A DNA stretch of 64,000 nt from the NCBI RefSeq assembly GCF_014138435.1, contig NZ_JACJIM010000006.1:248001-312000 (forward strand). The letters run 5' to 3'. Each line of letters begins with the position of its first letter. Position 1 is the first letter of the stretch. The DNA is from Methylobacterium fujisawaense. GTDB taxonomy: Bacteria > Pseudomonadota > Alphaproteobacteria > Rhizobiales > Beijerinckiaceae. Positions 1-7,453 of this stretch are shown piece by piece. A program made the position numbers and the translations under genes. Under the pieces are notes generated by a model. That model saw only the letters and a list, made by a program, of their open reading frames with translations, searched no databases and was not told the DNA's origin.

Positions 1-24
1 CGAACCCGGAGACACGTCACCCTC

Positions 25-186
25 ATGATCATGATCCTCATCTGCTTTCTCGCGCCATGGCTCGCCATGTTCCTGCGCGGAAAGGTGCTTCAGGGTATCC
101 TCTGCATCATCCTCCACCTGACGATCATCGGATGGATCCCGGCGACGATCTGGGCCCTGGTCGTGACCCGGAGGGAGGCGGCCTGA
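25..186 (+). CDS. YqaE/Pmp3-type small membrane protein
   Basis: A 53-residue, almost entirely hydrophobic protein with two predicted membrane helices (about residues 2-16 and 21-47) joined by a short basic turn (FLRGK), ending in a basic tail. The APWLAMF start, the G-I-L-C turn and the GWIP motif match the Pmp3/YqaE (UPF0057) family of about 50-residue proteins, which in yeast and plants influence membrane potential and salt tolerance; the bacterial role is poorly known. The start could be the ATG at 25 or the one at 31, and the reading frame stays open to the window edge, so a start further upstream cannot be excluded. A strong hairpin follows the stop by 9 bases. Confidence 0.75.
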   Translation: MIMILICFLAPWLAMFLRGKVLQGILCIILHLTIIGWIPATIWALVVTRREAA

Positions 187-194
187 CGGACAGC

Positions 195-221
195 GCCGGG
201 CCGGTCGCGGACCGGCCCGGC
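195..221. terminator. GC-rich hairpin downstream of the Pmp3-type gene
   Basis: The arm GCCGGGCCGGTC (195-206) and its perfect complement (210-221) enclose a 3-base loop, GCG. It lies 9 bases after the stop codon and is followed by only two T, so it is terminator-like without a full U-tract, as is common in high-GC genomes. Confidence 0.55.
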
Positions 222-406
222 TTACGCCCGAAGATCGACGGAGGCCGCACCGTCGCGGAAGGATCGATCCGAGCGATCCCACCGAGGGACGTGACCGGCC
301 TGATGCTCGGACTCGGCTCCAGCGGCCGGCCCGAGCCTCGGGAGACCGGCCGAGGCGGCCGGCGGCGTGCCGACTCCGGCGGTCTCGAACCGACGATCCG
401 ATTCGC

Positions 407-467
407 ACGGTAAAGGAATGTCGGGCCCGATCCCGCACGTTGGCGGGATTCCGGTTCGCTTTACCGT
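407..467. repeat. Nested inverted repeat
   Basis: The outer arms ACGGTAAAG (407-415) and CTTTACCGT (459-467) are perfect complements. Inside lies a second perfect hairpin, TCCCGC (431-436) with GCGGGA (443-448) around a 6-base loop. The function is unknown: it could be a cruciform or operator, or one copy of a dispersed repeat. Confidence 0.5.
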
Positions 468-666
468 CGATTGGGAGCGGTGCACTGCGCCCGGCCGTCA
501 TGCGCCTGCCGGATCCCGCTGGGCCGGCCGGCGACTGGAAGTTGGCTGCGTGCGCGGCGGTGCCGCGATCTGCCCGGTCCCCGAACGCGACGACGGCGGG
601 GCAAGAACCCCGCCGCCCGCGAAGACCGTCGCCAGGGCAGCCTCGCGGGCTGCCAGTCTCCGTCGC

Positions 667-765
667 TCAGAAGCCCATCAGGACGCCGGCCGAGCCGGTC
701 ACCGTCATCGCGAGGCCGCCCAGGAAAGCGCCGATCATCGCGTAGGAAAAGCCCTTCAGAACCAT
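667..765 (-). CDS. Small single-helix membrane protein (32 aa)
   Basis: A 32-residue open frame whose ATG is preceded by a strong Shine-Dalgarno sequence (AAAGGAG, 7-9 bases upstream). The product starts MVLKGFSYAMIG and is one glycine-rich hydrophobic helix (about residues 9-31) with a single Lys near the N terminus, implying a small inner-membrane protein. The strong SD and clean hydrophobic profile argue that it is real. I do not recognise the family. It lies about 200 bases from another tiny membrane-protein gene on the same strand. Confidence 0.5.
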   Translation of the reverse strand: MVLKGFSYAMIGAFLGGLAMTVTGSAGVLMGF

Positions 766-966
766 GTCGTGCACTCCTTTCATCACGCGGCGGGCCTTCG
801 GAGGCCCGGGAAAACCAACTGCAACGATGATGCCGGATCGGCCGGGCGCGTGCGGTGCGATGCGTCACGTTGCATTGCGGAACCGTTCGGCGCAGGTTCA
901 GCGACACGGCTGAGCGTGCCCCGGCGCGGGACGGGATGCGGCGGTCGGCCGTCCCGCCGGTCCGTC

Positions 967-1071
967 CTACGCGAAATGCGCGGGAAGGCTCAGAGCCTGC
1001 GCGTAGGTGACCAGCGCGATCGCGCCCGCGATCAGGGTGGCGGCGATCGTGATGCGGTTCGTCCAGGTCAT
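967..1071 (-). CDS. Small single-helix membrane protein (34 aa)
   Basis: The product reads MTWTNRITIAATLIAG followed by a hydrophobic stretch and LSLPAHFA, giving one membrane helix with a short polar N terminus. The start at 1071 is chosen because GGAG sits 6 bases upstream; in-frame ATGs at 1077 and 1083 would overlap or precede that SD and have none of their own. The family is not recognised. A gene of this size is easily missed by automatic annotation. Confidence 0.45.
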   Translation of the reverse strand: MTWTNRITIAATLIAGAIALVTYAQALSLPAHFA

Positions 1072-1205
1072 CGTCATCTCCATCAGATGTGCGGCGGCGT
1101 TCGCGGTGTGATCCTGATGTAAGCTCAAGCATTCAGGTCCGGCGTGTCCTGAAACACCCGCGGTGGAGGGCGCCCCGCACATCGTCTGCGCGGCGATGGC
1201 CGGCG

Positions 1206-1244
1206 GAGCCCGCACCGCGCTGCACGCCGGCGCGGTGCGGGCTC
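1206..1244 (-). terminator. Long hairpin downstream of the glutathione S-transferase gene
   Basis: Fifteen-base arms (1206-1220 and 1230-1244) are perfectly complementary around a 9-base loop. The hairpin lies 62 bases past the 3' end of the minus-strand gst gene and is the most likely terminator for it. There is no strong U-tract. Confidence 0.5.
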
Positions 1245-1305
1245 GGTCCGTCCTTCTGGCGCGGGCCCCTCCACAGAACCGGCATCCGCTTCGGCGGAGG
1301 GCGCC

Positions 1306-1917
1306 CTAGGCACCCTGCTGAAGACCGGAGGCACCGTCCCGCGCCGCACCGCGGAGGGCGGCCGGTCGCGCCCGGCAGCGTTCCAGATAGGCCTCGAAGG
1401 CCTCGCTGGCCGGGAACGCGGCGCGGCCGAAGCCCAGCGCGCTGGCGATGAGGATGTCGGCGCCGGAAAACCTCTCACCCATCGCGTAGGGGCCGCGCGC
1501 CAGGGCGGTTTCGAGGCGGCGGACCACCGCCTCGTGGGCGCGGCGCTTCTGCGGCGATCCCGGGAGCTCGCCCGCCATGCCGGCGAACAGGGCAGGCTCG
1601 AACTCTGCCACGTACCAAGCCAGCCAAGTCAGGTATGCGCCGCGATCGGGGTCGCCGATCGCCGGCGCCAGCCCCGCTTCGGGGAAGTGCTCCGCCAGAT
1701 GGAGCACGATGGCCAGGGACTCCGCGACCAGCACGCCGTTGTGCAGGAGGGCCGGGACGCGTTTGTCGGGATGCGGGTTGGCGGCATCCGGCACGCCCTC
1801 CCCCGTCATCGGCCGGAAGATCGAGACCGGCTCGATGGCGTAGGGAACGCCCAGCTCCTCCAGCAGCCAGATCATGCGTGAGGATCGCGATTGCGGGGCG
1901 TGATACAGGGTGATCAT
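1306..1917 (-). CDS. Glutathione S-transferase family protein
   Basis: A 203-residue protein with the two-domain GST layout: a thioredoxin-like N-terminal half (about 1-80) beginning ITLYHAPQSRSSRM, with the cis-proline region KRVPALL and the glutathione-binding ES motif (LVAESLAI), then an all-helical C-terminal half. Ser residues at about 10-13 sit where the catalytic Ser/Cys usually lies. It should conjugate or bind glutathione in the cytoplasm; the substrate is unknown. AAGGA lies 7-8 bases before the start. It is divergently transcribed from a WYL-type regulator across a 94-base gap that carries a large palindrome, so the regulator probably controls it. Confidence 0.85.
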   Translation of the reverse strand: MITLYHAPQSRSSRMIWLLEELGVPYAIEPVSIFRPMTGEGVPDAANPHPDKRVPALLHNGVLVAESLAIVLHLAEHFPEAGLAPAIGDPDRGAYLTWLAWYVAEFEPALFAGMAGELPGSPQKRRAHEAVVRRLETALARGPYAMGERFSGADILIASALGFGRAAFPASEAFEAYLERCRARPAALRGAARDGASGLQQGA

Positions 1918-1976
1918 GGCGCGGTTCCTTCGTCACGGCGGGCGGGATGGCCGCGACGGGAGGCTTGTAGGACCAC

Positions 1977-2002
1977 CCTGCTGACAGCATCCTGTCAGCA
2001 GG
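1977..2002. promoter_or_regulatory. 26-bp perfect palindrome, likely operator of the gst/WYL-regulator pair
   Basis: The arms CCTGCTGACAG (1977-1987) and CTGTCAGCAGG (1992-2002) are perfect inverted repeats around CATC. The right arm runs into the GGAG Shine-Dalgarno (2001-2004) of the regulator gene that starts at 2012. A protein bound here would block translation and transcription of the regulator and lie about 60 bases upstream of gst, as expected for an autoregulated divergent operator. Confidence 0.7.
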
Positions 2003-2011
2003 AGTCGAGTG

Positions 2012-2731
2012 ATGCGCCGCGCCGACAGGCTGTTTCAGATCATCCAGATCCTGCGGCGTGCGCCGCGCCCGGTGACCGCCGCCGAGATCGCCCGGGAGCT
2101 GGAGGTGTCCGCCCGCACGGTCTATCGGGACGTGGCCGATCTCGTCGGCCAGCGCGTGCCGATCCTGGGCGAGGCCGGGCTCGGCTACGTGCTGGGCGAG
2201 ACCTTCGACATGCCGCCGCTGATGCTGACACCCGACGAGATCGAGGCGGCGGTTCTCGGCGCGCAATGGGTTGCGGGCCGGGGCGAGCCGGTCCTCGCCA
2301 AGGCGGCGCGCGATCTCATCGCCAAGATCACCGCCGTCGTGCCCGAGCGCCTGCATCCGTTCATCGCCGATCCGTCGATCGGTACGCCGCCGGCTTTCAC
2401 GCAGACCGCGGACGGGATCGATGTCGCGCGGACCCGGGCCTGGATCCGCGAGGGCCGCAAGATCCGCATCGACTACCGCGATGCGCGCGGCGATCCGAGC
2501 CGGCGCGTGATCTGGCCGGTGATCGTCGGGTTCTTCGATCAGGCACGGATGCTGGCCGGCTGGTGCGAGCTGCGCGGGGAATTCCGGCACTTCCGCACCG
2601 ACCGGATCACGGACCCCGACTTCCTGGAGGAGCGGCACGGCCTCCGGCCCGCCGTCCTGCGCGCCCGGTGGAAGCGGAGCCTGTCGGGCCGGCCGGTGGG
2701 TCCGCACGCGCCGACGCAGGTCGTGACGTGA
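2012..2731 (+). CDS. HTH and WYL-domain transcriptional regulator (YafY type)
   Basis: A 239-residue regulator: an N-terminal winged helix-turn-helix (about 1-60, containing VTAAEIARELEVSARTVYRD) followed by a WYL domain (about 145-205, IRIDYRD through the HFRTDRI segment). WYL domains sense small ligands or nucleic acid, and this YafY-like class typically represses a neighbouring gene. A GTG at 2009 is also in frame, but ATG 2012 is preferred because GGAG is then spaced by 7 bases. The SD overlaps the palindrome at 1977-2002, suggesting autoregulation. The divergent gst gene is the probable target. Confidence 0.85.
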   Translation: MRRADRLFQIIQILRRAPRPVTAAEIARELEVSARTVYRDVADLVGQRVPILGEAGLGYVLGETFDMPPLMLTPDEIEAAVLGAQWVAGRGEPVLAKAARDLIAKITAVVPERLHPFIADPSIGTPPAFTQTADGIDVARTRAWIREGRKIRIDYRDARGDPSRRVIWPVIVGFFDQARMLAGWCELRGEFRHFRTDRITDPDFLEERHGLRPAVLRARWKRSLSGRPVGPHAPTQVVT

Positions 2732-2917
2732 AGGCGTCGGGATCCCGGCTTGCGGCCACCAGCCGTCGAGGGCGGGCGCCCCCTGGCGTTCCGAACGCGA
2801 TCCGGGTCGCGCCGCGATCGCCCCCGTCGCCCGCCCGGCTGTCACGCGCTGGCCGAACTGCGCCCGCGCCGCCCGGGGGCGGCGCGACGGATCGCCCTTG
2901 GGACGCCGCCGCGCTCT

Positions 2918-3205
2918 TCAGATCGCCCAGTCGGCCGCCAGTGCCGCGGCGGCGTATCGGGCGCGCGCCGCCGCATCTCTCTGAAGCCCGGCCCGCTCGC
3001 ACCACGCGGCGAAGATCTCCGGCTCGATCGGCACGCGCACGACCTCTACGCCGCTGCGCTGCACCTCGCGTTCCATTTGTTCGGTGGCGACGCGCCACGT
3101 CTCATAGTCGGGCGGCAGCTTGGCGCCATCCGCCAAGCGCGCGCGCAACTCCGCGTAGCGCTCCGGAGCGTACCAGGGCAGGCCGACGCGGCGGGGGCGG
3201 TCCAT
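2918..3205 (-). CDS. Conserved-looking hypothetical protein (95 aa)
   Basis: A 95-residue soluble protein starting MDRPRRVGLPWYAPERYAEL. It has a mixed helical composition and typical coding character (E, R, A, with Trp and Tyr spread through it), without a signal peptide or membrane segment. The segment PWYAPERYAELRARLAD resembles short uncharacterised rhizobial proteins. No catalytic motif is evident. It stands alone, with 185 bases of apparently empty sequence between it and the WYL-regulator gene. Confidence 0.6.
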   Translation of the reverse strand: MDRPRRVGLPWYAPERYAELRARLADGAKLPPDYETWRVATEQMEREVQRSGVEVVRVPIEPEIFAAWCERAGLQRDAAARARYAAAALAADWAI

Positions 3206-3530
3206 GGGAGGCTCTTCGAACGGTCACGCTGAACGGCCATCAACGGTCCAGAGCGCTCTTCGGTTCGAACCAGGATGGCCGGAGCGGCGGTGATCGTGCC
3301 GCAGCGGCCGAACGCCCGATGGCCGAGCCTGCGGCTCGCCGCTACGCGGCCCTCATGGATATCGTCCCGTTCGCCCTCATGGCCTCCGCCCTCACGTTTT
3401 CCGGCTTCGTCGTGCTGCTCGGATGGCGGTGAGTTCCGCGGCGTCGAGATCGCGTCGGTGCCGTGAACGCGGAGGAGGACGCTGCGGCACCGTGAAACCC
3501 GCTCCGTCATCCCCGCAGCGGGCAAGTTGC
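3206..3530. other. Intergenic stretch with one weak small ORF
   Basis: Nothing strong is seen here apart from a short hydrophobic frame at 3319-3432, listed separately. The rest looks like leader sequence for the gene at 2918-3205 and the downstream flank of the tRNA. Confidence 0.5.
3319..3432 (+). CDS. Possible small membrane protein (37 aa)
   Basis: The frame starts MAEPAARRYAALMD and continues into one clear hydrophobic segment (about residues 14-35) ending GWR. There is no recognisable ribosome binding site before either in-frame ATG (3319 or 3355). It is listed because the hydrophobic helix resembles the other small membrane proteins nearby; it may well be noise. Confidence 0.25.
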   Translation: MAEPAARRYAALMDIVPFALMASALTFSGFVVLLGWR

Positions 3531-3607
3531 TGGCGACCCCGGTAGGGCTCGAACCTACGACCTGCCGCTTAGAAGGCGGCTGCTCTATCCAGCTGAGCTA
3601 CGGAGTC
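3531..3607 (-). tRNA. tRNA-Arg (anticodon TCT)
   Basis: On the minus strand the sequence begins GACTCCGTAGCTCAGCTGG and folds as a full cloverleaf. The acceptor stem is GACTCCG with CGGGGTC, the anticodon loop CTTCTAA contains TCT (reads AGA), the T-arm contains GGTTCGAGCC, and the 3' CCA is encoded (3531-3533). The length is 77 bases. Confidence 0.95.
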
Positions 3608-3782
3608 AGGATGCCAAGCGGCCCCAGAAGCCACGGGCTCGCCCGGGGGTCAAGCGCGAGACGAAGACGTCCGCCGCCCCCGGGTTCACATCGGCGGTGA
3701 CGATGTGGACGTCTGGATCGTGCCGCGGATCCGGATTGGGGTTGCGCGACGCTGCGGATCCGGACAGGCCGGGGCGCGGTTC

Positions 3783-6008
3783 ATGCCGGGGCACCGCGCC
3801 CCCGTCCGGAGACCGAGGTTGCCCGCGCCGAGTCCCACAGCTTCGCCTCCTGGGCCGGCCCGGCGCCGGTGGAACGCCGCGGGTCGGGGCAGCCTGAACC
3901 GGCCCGGCTCGGACCTGCGGCGCCTGCCGACGGGCCTCGACCTCCGGAACGTCCGGCTCGTGGAGGGCGTGCGCGCCGCCTTCGCGTTCGGCGTCGTCAT
4001 CCTCCTCAACATCTGGATCCAGTGGGCGCCGCTGCTGACGATGGCGCTCGCCGCCAACCTCGCCTGCTTCTGCGACAACGGCGGCCCGATGCGCGCCCGC
4101 CTGCGGGTCCTCACCGCCTTCTCGGTCCTGGGCGGCCTGCTCTGGGCCGGACTCGGCCTGATCCAGCCCCTCGGCCTGCCGGTGGTCGTCCCGGTCGCCT
4201 GCGCGCTGATCTTCGCCTGCTCGTACGCCCGCGTCTGGAGCGTTCAGGCCCAGTCGGCCGGCAACGTGCTCGTGGTGGTGCTGTGCATCGCCCTCGACCG
4301 GCCCCTGACCCCGGAGCAGGCGGCCGTCACCGCGCTGATGTTCGCGGCCGGCGGTCTCTGGGCGACGTTCCTGGCCCTGGTGATCTGGCGGCTGCACCCG
4401 TACCGGCCGGCCCACCGGGCGGTGGCGGAGGTCTGGCACAACCTCGCCCGGCTCTGCGGCGACCTTGAGCGGCTCGTCGTCCTGCCGGAACCCGATACGG
4501 CCGCCTTCGACGGCCACGCGCGGGGCCACCGGCGGGGCGTGCGGGCGAGCATCGAGACCGCCCGGACCATGATCCTCGACCTCGCCCGCTCCCGCGAGCG
4601 CGTCTCGGACCGCACCGCCCAGGCCCTGCTGCGCCTGGAGAGCGCCGAGCAGATCTTTTCCGCGCTGATCGCCGTCGGCGAGCTGATCGACAGCCGTCCC
4701 GATGCCCGCCGCCGGGCCCTCGCCAAGGTTTTTCTGCGGCGCCTGCGCCCCCTCTTGGTGACCATCGCCCGGGCGATCCGCGACGACGTCAACCTCGACC
4801 TCGACCGTCTGGAACACTCCATCGCCCGCGTGGCCGAGGGGCTGTCGGAGGATCCGACCCTCGCCCGCCTCGCCGAACGGATCGTCGGGCGCGTGCGGAT
4901 CGGCGCCAAGCTGTCGACCCCGGAGGGCTATCGCCCCGGCGGCACGCTCACGGAGGGCGGCAGCCTCGACCGCTGGACCCGCTATGTCGGGCCGCTGCGG
5001 CAGAACTTTACCCTGGCCTCGCCCAATCTCCGGCACGCCCTGCGGGCGAGCGCGGTCGCGGCCCCGGCGCTCGCCGCCACCCTGACCTATGCGGGCGCCT
5101 TCACGCACTGGCTGGTGATGACCGTGGTGCTCACCATGCAGCCCTTCTACGCGGCGACGTGGCAGCGGGCGCTGGAGCGGATCGGCGGCACGGTGCTGGG
5201 CGGCCTCGTGGGCGCCGTGCTCGCCTACTACGCCACGAGCCCCCTGGCGGAGGCCGGGCTGATCCTCGTGCTCAGCATCGTCGGCTTCGCGGCGCGCCAG
5301 ATCTCCTACGGCTTTTTCGTCACCTGCCTGACCCCCCTCGTGGTGCTGCTGGTCGAGCTGCTGGAGCCCGGCCACAGCTCCTGGGAGATCGTCGCCATGC
5401 GGGGCGGCTTCACGGTGCTGGGCGGCGTGATCGCGGTGGCGAGCTGCCTGGTGCTGTGGCCGATCTGGGAGCCCGATCAGGTCCGGCAGGAACTGCGCCG
5501 GGCGCTCAAGGCCCAGGCCGGTCTCGCCGAGGCGGTGCTCCGCGCGCCGCCCGGCGAGGGCCGCGAGACCGCGATCGCGGCGCAGAGCCGCGAGGCCGGC
5601 CTCGCCCTCAACGATCTGGAGGCGGCACTCTCCCGCGCCCTGCAGCAGCCCCGGGCCGGCAGCCACCCGGAGGTGGAATCCGCCCTGGTGGCCGACGCGA
5701 CCCTGCGCCGGATCAGCGCCCGGCTCATCGTCCTGCGGCACGCCCCGGAGGCGGCGGCCCCCGAGGCCGAGCCCTGGCGGGCCTGGATCACCGCGACCCT
5801 GGCAGCCCTGGGCGCGGACAGGCCCGTGCCCGAGCGGCCGGCGCTGGATCGCGGGCAATCGCTCGTGCGTCTCGTCAGCCAGGTCGATCTTCTGGTGGGA
5901 ACCCTGCGCCCTGGAGAGATCCGGGCTGGGACGGCGGCCGTCGGCGCGGTGCCGGGTCCGGCAAACGGCGCCACCGGCCTTGCCGACCGGCCCGTCCCTC
6001 ACACCTGA
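3783..6008 (+). CDS. FUSC-family inner-membrane transporter
   Basis: A membrane protein of up to 741 residues with two hydrophobic blocks, each a cluster of short helices: one near the N terminus (from AAFAFGVVILLNIWIQW) and one around residues 415-525 (ALAATLTYAGAFTHWLVMT onward). A long soluble helical region separates them, with another soluble tail. This duplicated layout is typical of FUSC/YccS/AaeB proteins, proposed to export aromatic acids or related small molecules. The start is uncertain: ATG 3783 lacks a strong SD, and the N-terminal 45 residues are Arg/Pro-rich. No partner membrane-fusion protein is adjacent. Confidence 0.8.
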   Translation: MPGHRAPVRRPRLPAPSPTASPPGPARRRWNAAGRGSLNRPGSDLRRLPTGLDLRNVRLVEGVRAAFAFGVVILLNIWIQWAPLLTMALAANLACFCDNGGPMRARLRVLTAFSVLGGLLWAGLGLIQPLGLPVVVPVACALIFACSYARVWSVQAQSAGNVLVVVLCIALDRPLTPEQAAVTALMFAAGGLWATFLALVIWRLHPYRPAHRAVAEVWHNLARLCGDLERLVVLPEPDTAAFDGHARGHRRGVRASIETARTMILDLARSRERVSDRTAQALLRLESAEQIFSALIAVGELIDSRPDARRRALAKVFLRRLRPLLVTIARAIRDDVNLDLDRLEHSIARVAEGLSEDPTLARLAERIVGRVRIGAKLSTPEGYRPGGTLTEGGSLDRWTRYVGPLRQNFTLASPNLRHALRASAVAAPALAATLTYAGAFTHWLVMTVVLTMQPFYAATWQRALERIGGTVLGGLVGAVLAYYATSPLAEAGLILVLSIVGFAARQISYGFFVTCLTPLVVLLVELLEPGHSSWEIVAMRGGFTVLGGVIAVASCLVLWPIWEPDQVRQELRRALKAQAGLAEAVLRAPPGEGRETAIAAQSREAGLALNDLEAALSRALQQPRAGSHPEVESALVADATLRRISARLIVLRHAPEAAAPEAEPWRAWITATLAALGADRPVPERPALDRGQSLVRLVSQVDLLVGTLRPGEIRAGTAAVGAVPGPANGATGLADRPVPHT

Positions 6009-6080
6009 GGGTCCGCCGGTCCGGTGCCCCGATCACGGCCGGTTATCGGGGCCCGCGGAGCCCGCGGGCCCGTTCGCCCG

Positions 6081-6311
6081 TCAGAACCGCGGCAGGGCAT
6101 TGGCCGGGCCGCCGGCATGCGGACCGCTGTAGCGGTAGGCGGCCGCCCGCGCCGGACCGGCGGCGTCCCGATGCAGGACGGCGCCGTTGCCGACCCAGCC
6201 CGAATAGGCCGAGGCCGGGTAGGGCGAGTGCTTCGAATCCAGGCCCTGCGCGAGGGCGGGCGTGGCGACCGCGGCGACCAGGGCGGCGGCAGCGAGCATG
6301 CGGACGGTCAT
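6081..6311 (-). CDS. Small secreted hypothetical protein
   Basis: A 76-residue protein with a classic signal peptide (MTVRMLAAAALVAAVATPALA, cleavage predicted after ALA at about 21). The mature part is a short Ser/Tyr/Gly-rich segment of about 55 residues containing SGWVGNGAVLHRDAAGP. AGGAG lies 7 bases before the start. Short periplasmic proteins of this style are common in Methylobacterium, but I do not recognise a function. Confidence 0.65.
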   Translation of the reverse strand: MTVRMLAAAALVAAVATPALAQGLDSKHSPYPASAYSGWVGNGAVLHRDAAGPARAAAYRYSGPHAGGPANALPRF

Positions 6312-6613
6312 GATGATCTCCTGGTGTCTTCGTACGACTTCAGCGGGAAGTCATCCGGTCAACCGTGTCGCGTGAGGAAGATCGTCGGGTCGGCGGTCTT
6401 GATCACTCGGGCTTTGCTTGGCCGAATGTGACCTCTCAACGAGGATATTCTGCTTCGGGTTCGGCCGAGGCCGTGCGCTGGCGCACGACGGAGACGGCCC
6501 GGGCCCGGAGGCCGGCCCATCGCTCCGGGCGGGCCGGACCCGGCCCGGGGGTGCGTCCCGCGCGGAAGCGTGCCACAGACCGCGCCGAACGGAGTCCCGC
6601 GGAACCCTCTGAC
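6312..6613. other. Intergenic leader between secreted protein and pth
   Basis: This 302-base gap serves as the promoter region of the minus-strand secreted-protein gene and of pth. It has a relatively AT-richer part around 6395-6460, where a promoter is plausible. No gene, repeat or clear operator was found. The rplY/ctc gene that often precedes pth is not here. Confidence 0.4.
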
Positions 6614-7222
6614 ATGAAGTTGATCGTCGGCCTCGGAAACCCGGGCGCACGCTATGCGGGCAACCGGCACAATATCGGCTTCCTCGCCGTCGACGCGATC
6701 GCCCGCCAGCACCGGGCGAGCCCGTTCCGCCACCGCTTCCAGGGCGAGGCCGCCGAGGCGGTGCTGGGCCCGGAGCGGGCGATCCTCCTGAAGCCCTCGA
6801 CCTTCATGAACGAGTCCGGCCGCGCCGTCTCGGAGGCGCAGCGCTTCTACAAGATTCCGCTCTCCGACGTGATCGTGCTGCACGACGAGCTCGACCTCGC
6901 CCCCGCCAAGCTGCGGGTGAAGCTCGGCGGCGGCAATGCCGGCCATAACGGCCTGCGCTCGATCACCGCCCAATGCGGCAACGACTACCGCCGGGTGCGG
7001 CTCGGCATCGGCCATCCCGGCGACAAGGCGCTGGTGCATGCCTACGTGCTCAACGATTTCGGCAAGGCCGAGCTGCCCTGGGTGGACGATCTCTGCCGGG
7101 CCGTGGCCGACCACGCCGCCCTGCTCGCGGCCGGCGAGGATGCGAGCTTCCAGAACAAGGTCCATCTCGCCATGGCCGGCCGCGGCTGGGACGAGGTGAA
7201 GACGCTGGGCGCCCGAAATTGA
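6614..7222 (+). CDS. pth: Peptidyl-tRNA hydrolase
   Basis: A 202-residue cytoplasmic enzyme that releases peptides from stalled peptidyl-tRNA so the tRNA can be reused. The start MKLIVGLGNPGARYAGNRHN carries the conserved N and catalytic His; KPSTFMNESG, DELDLAPAKLRVKLGGG and GHNGLRSI are the other family signatures. The frame is open upstream, but MKLIVGLGNPG is the family N terminus, so ATG 6614 is chosen. It is followed 231 bases later by ychF, the usual pth-ychF pair. Confidence 0.95.
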   Translation: MKLIVGLGNPGARYAGNRHNIGFLAVDAIARQHRASPFRHRFQGEAAEAVLGPERAILLKPSTFMNESGRAVSEAQRFYKIPLSDVIVLHDELDLAPAKLRVKLGGGNAGHNGLRSITAQCGNDYRRVRLGIGHPGDKALVHAYVLNDFGKAELPWVDDLCRAVADHAALLAAGEDASFQNKVHLAMAGRGWDEVKTLGARN

Positions 7223-7453
7223 CACGCCCCCGCGGGGACGGGATATCGGGGCGGGCGAGAGGGTCCGATGAAGGCCGTGCGCCACAAGCCCGGCTGTCGG
7301 CGGTTCGATTGCCTCCCGGTGGCTGAGGCCCGGCTCGCCGGTGCCGCGCGTGCTCGACCGAGGACAGGGCGCACGGTGCCGTGTTCGCGGGCCTGACTCT
7401 CCGCAACCCTTTTTCGCGCGTCGCCCGACGACGTGCTGCGACGGAACTGATTC

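Larger units (their letters stand above)
187..666. other. Intergenic stretch with hairpins, no convincing gene
   Basis: This 480-base gap holds a 12-bp perfect terminator-like hairpin just after the first gene and a nested inverted repeat at 407-467. Open frames exist on both strands, but their translations are Arg/Gly/Pro-rich, have no ribosome binding site and look like high-GC artefacts. Confidence 0.6.

Noticed and set aside
3606..6002. Long antisense open frame opposite the FUSC gene (798 codons)
   Set aside because: The translation is Arg/Gly/Asp/His-rich with no hydrophobic core or motif and is a typical high-GC shadow of the real gene.
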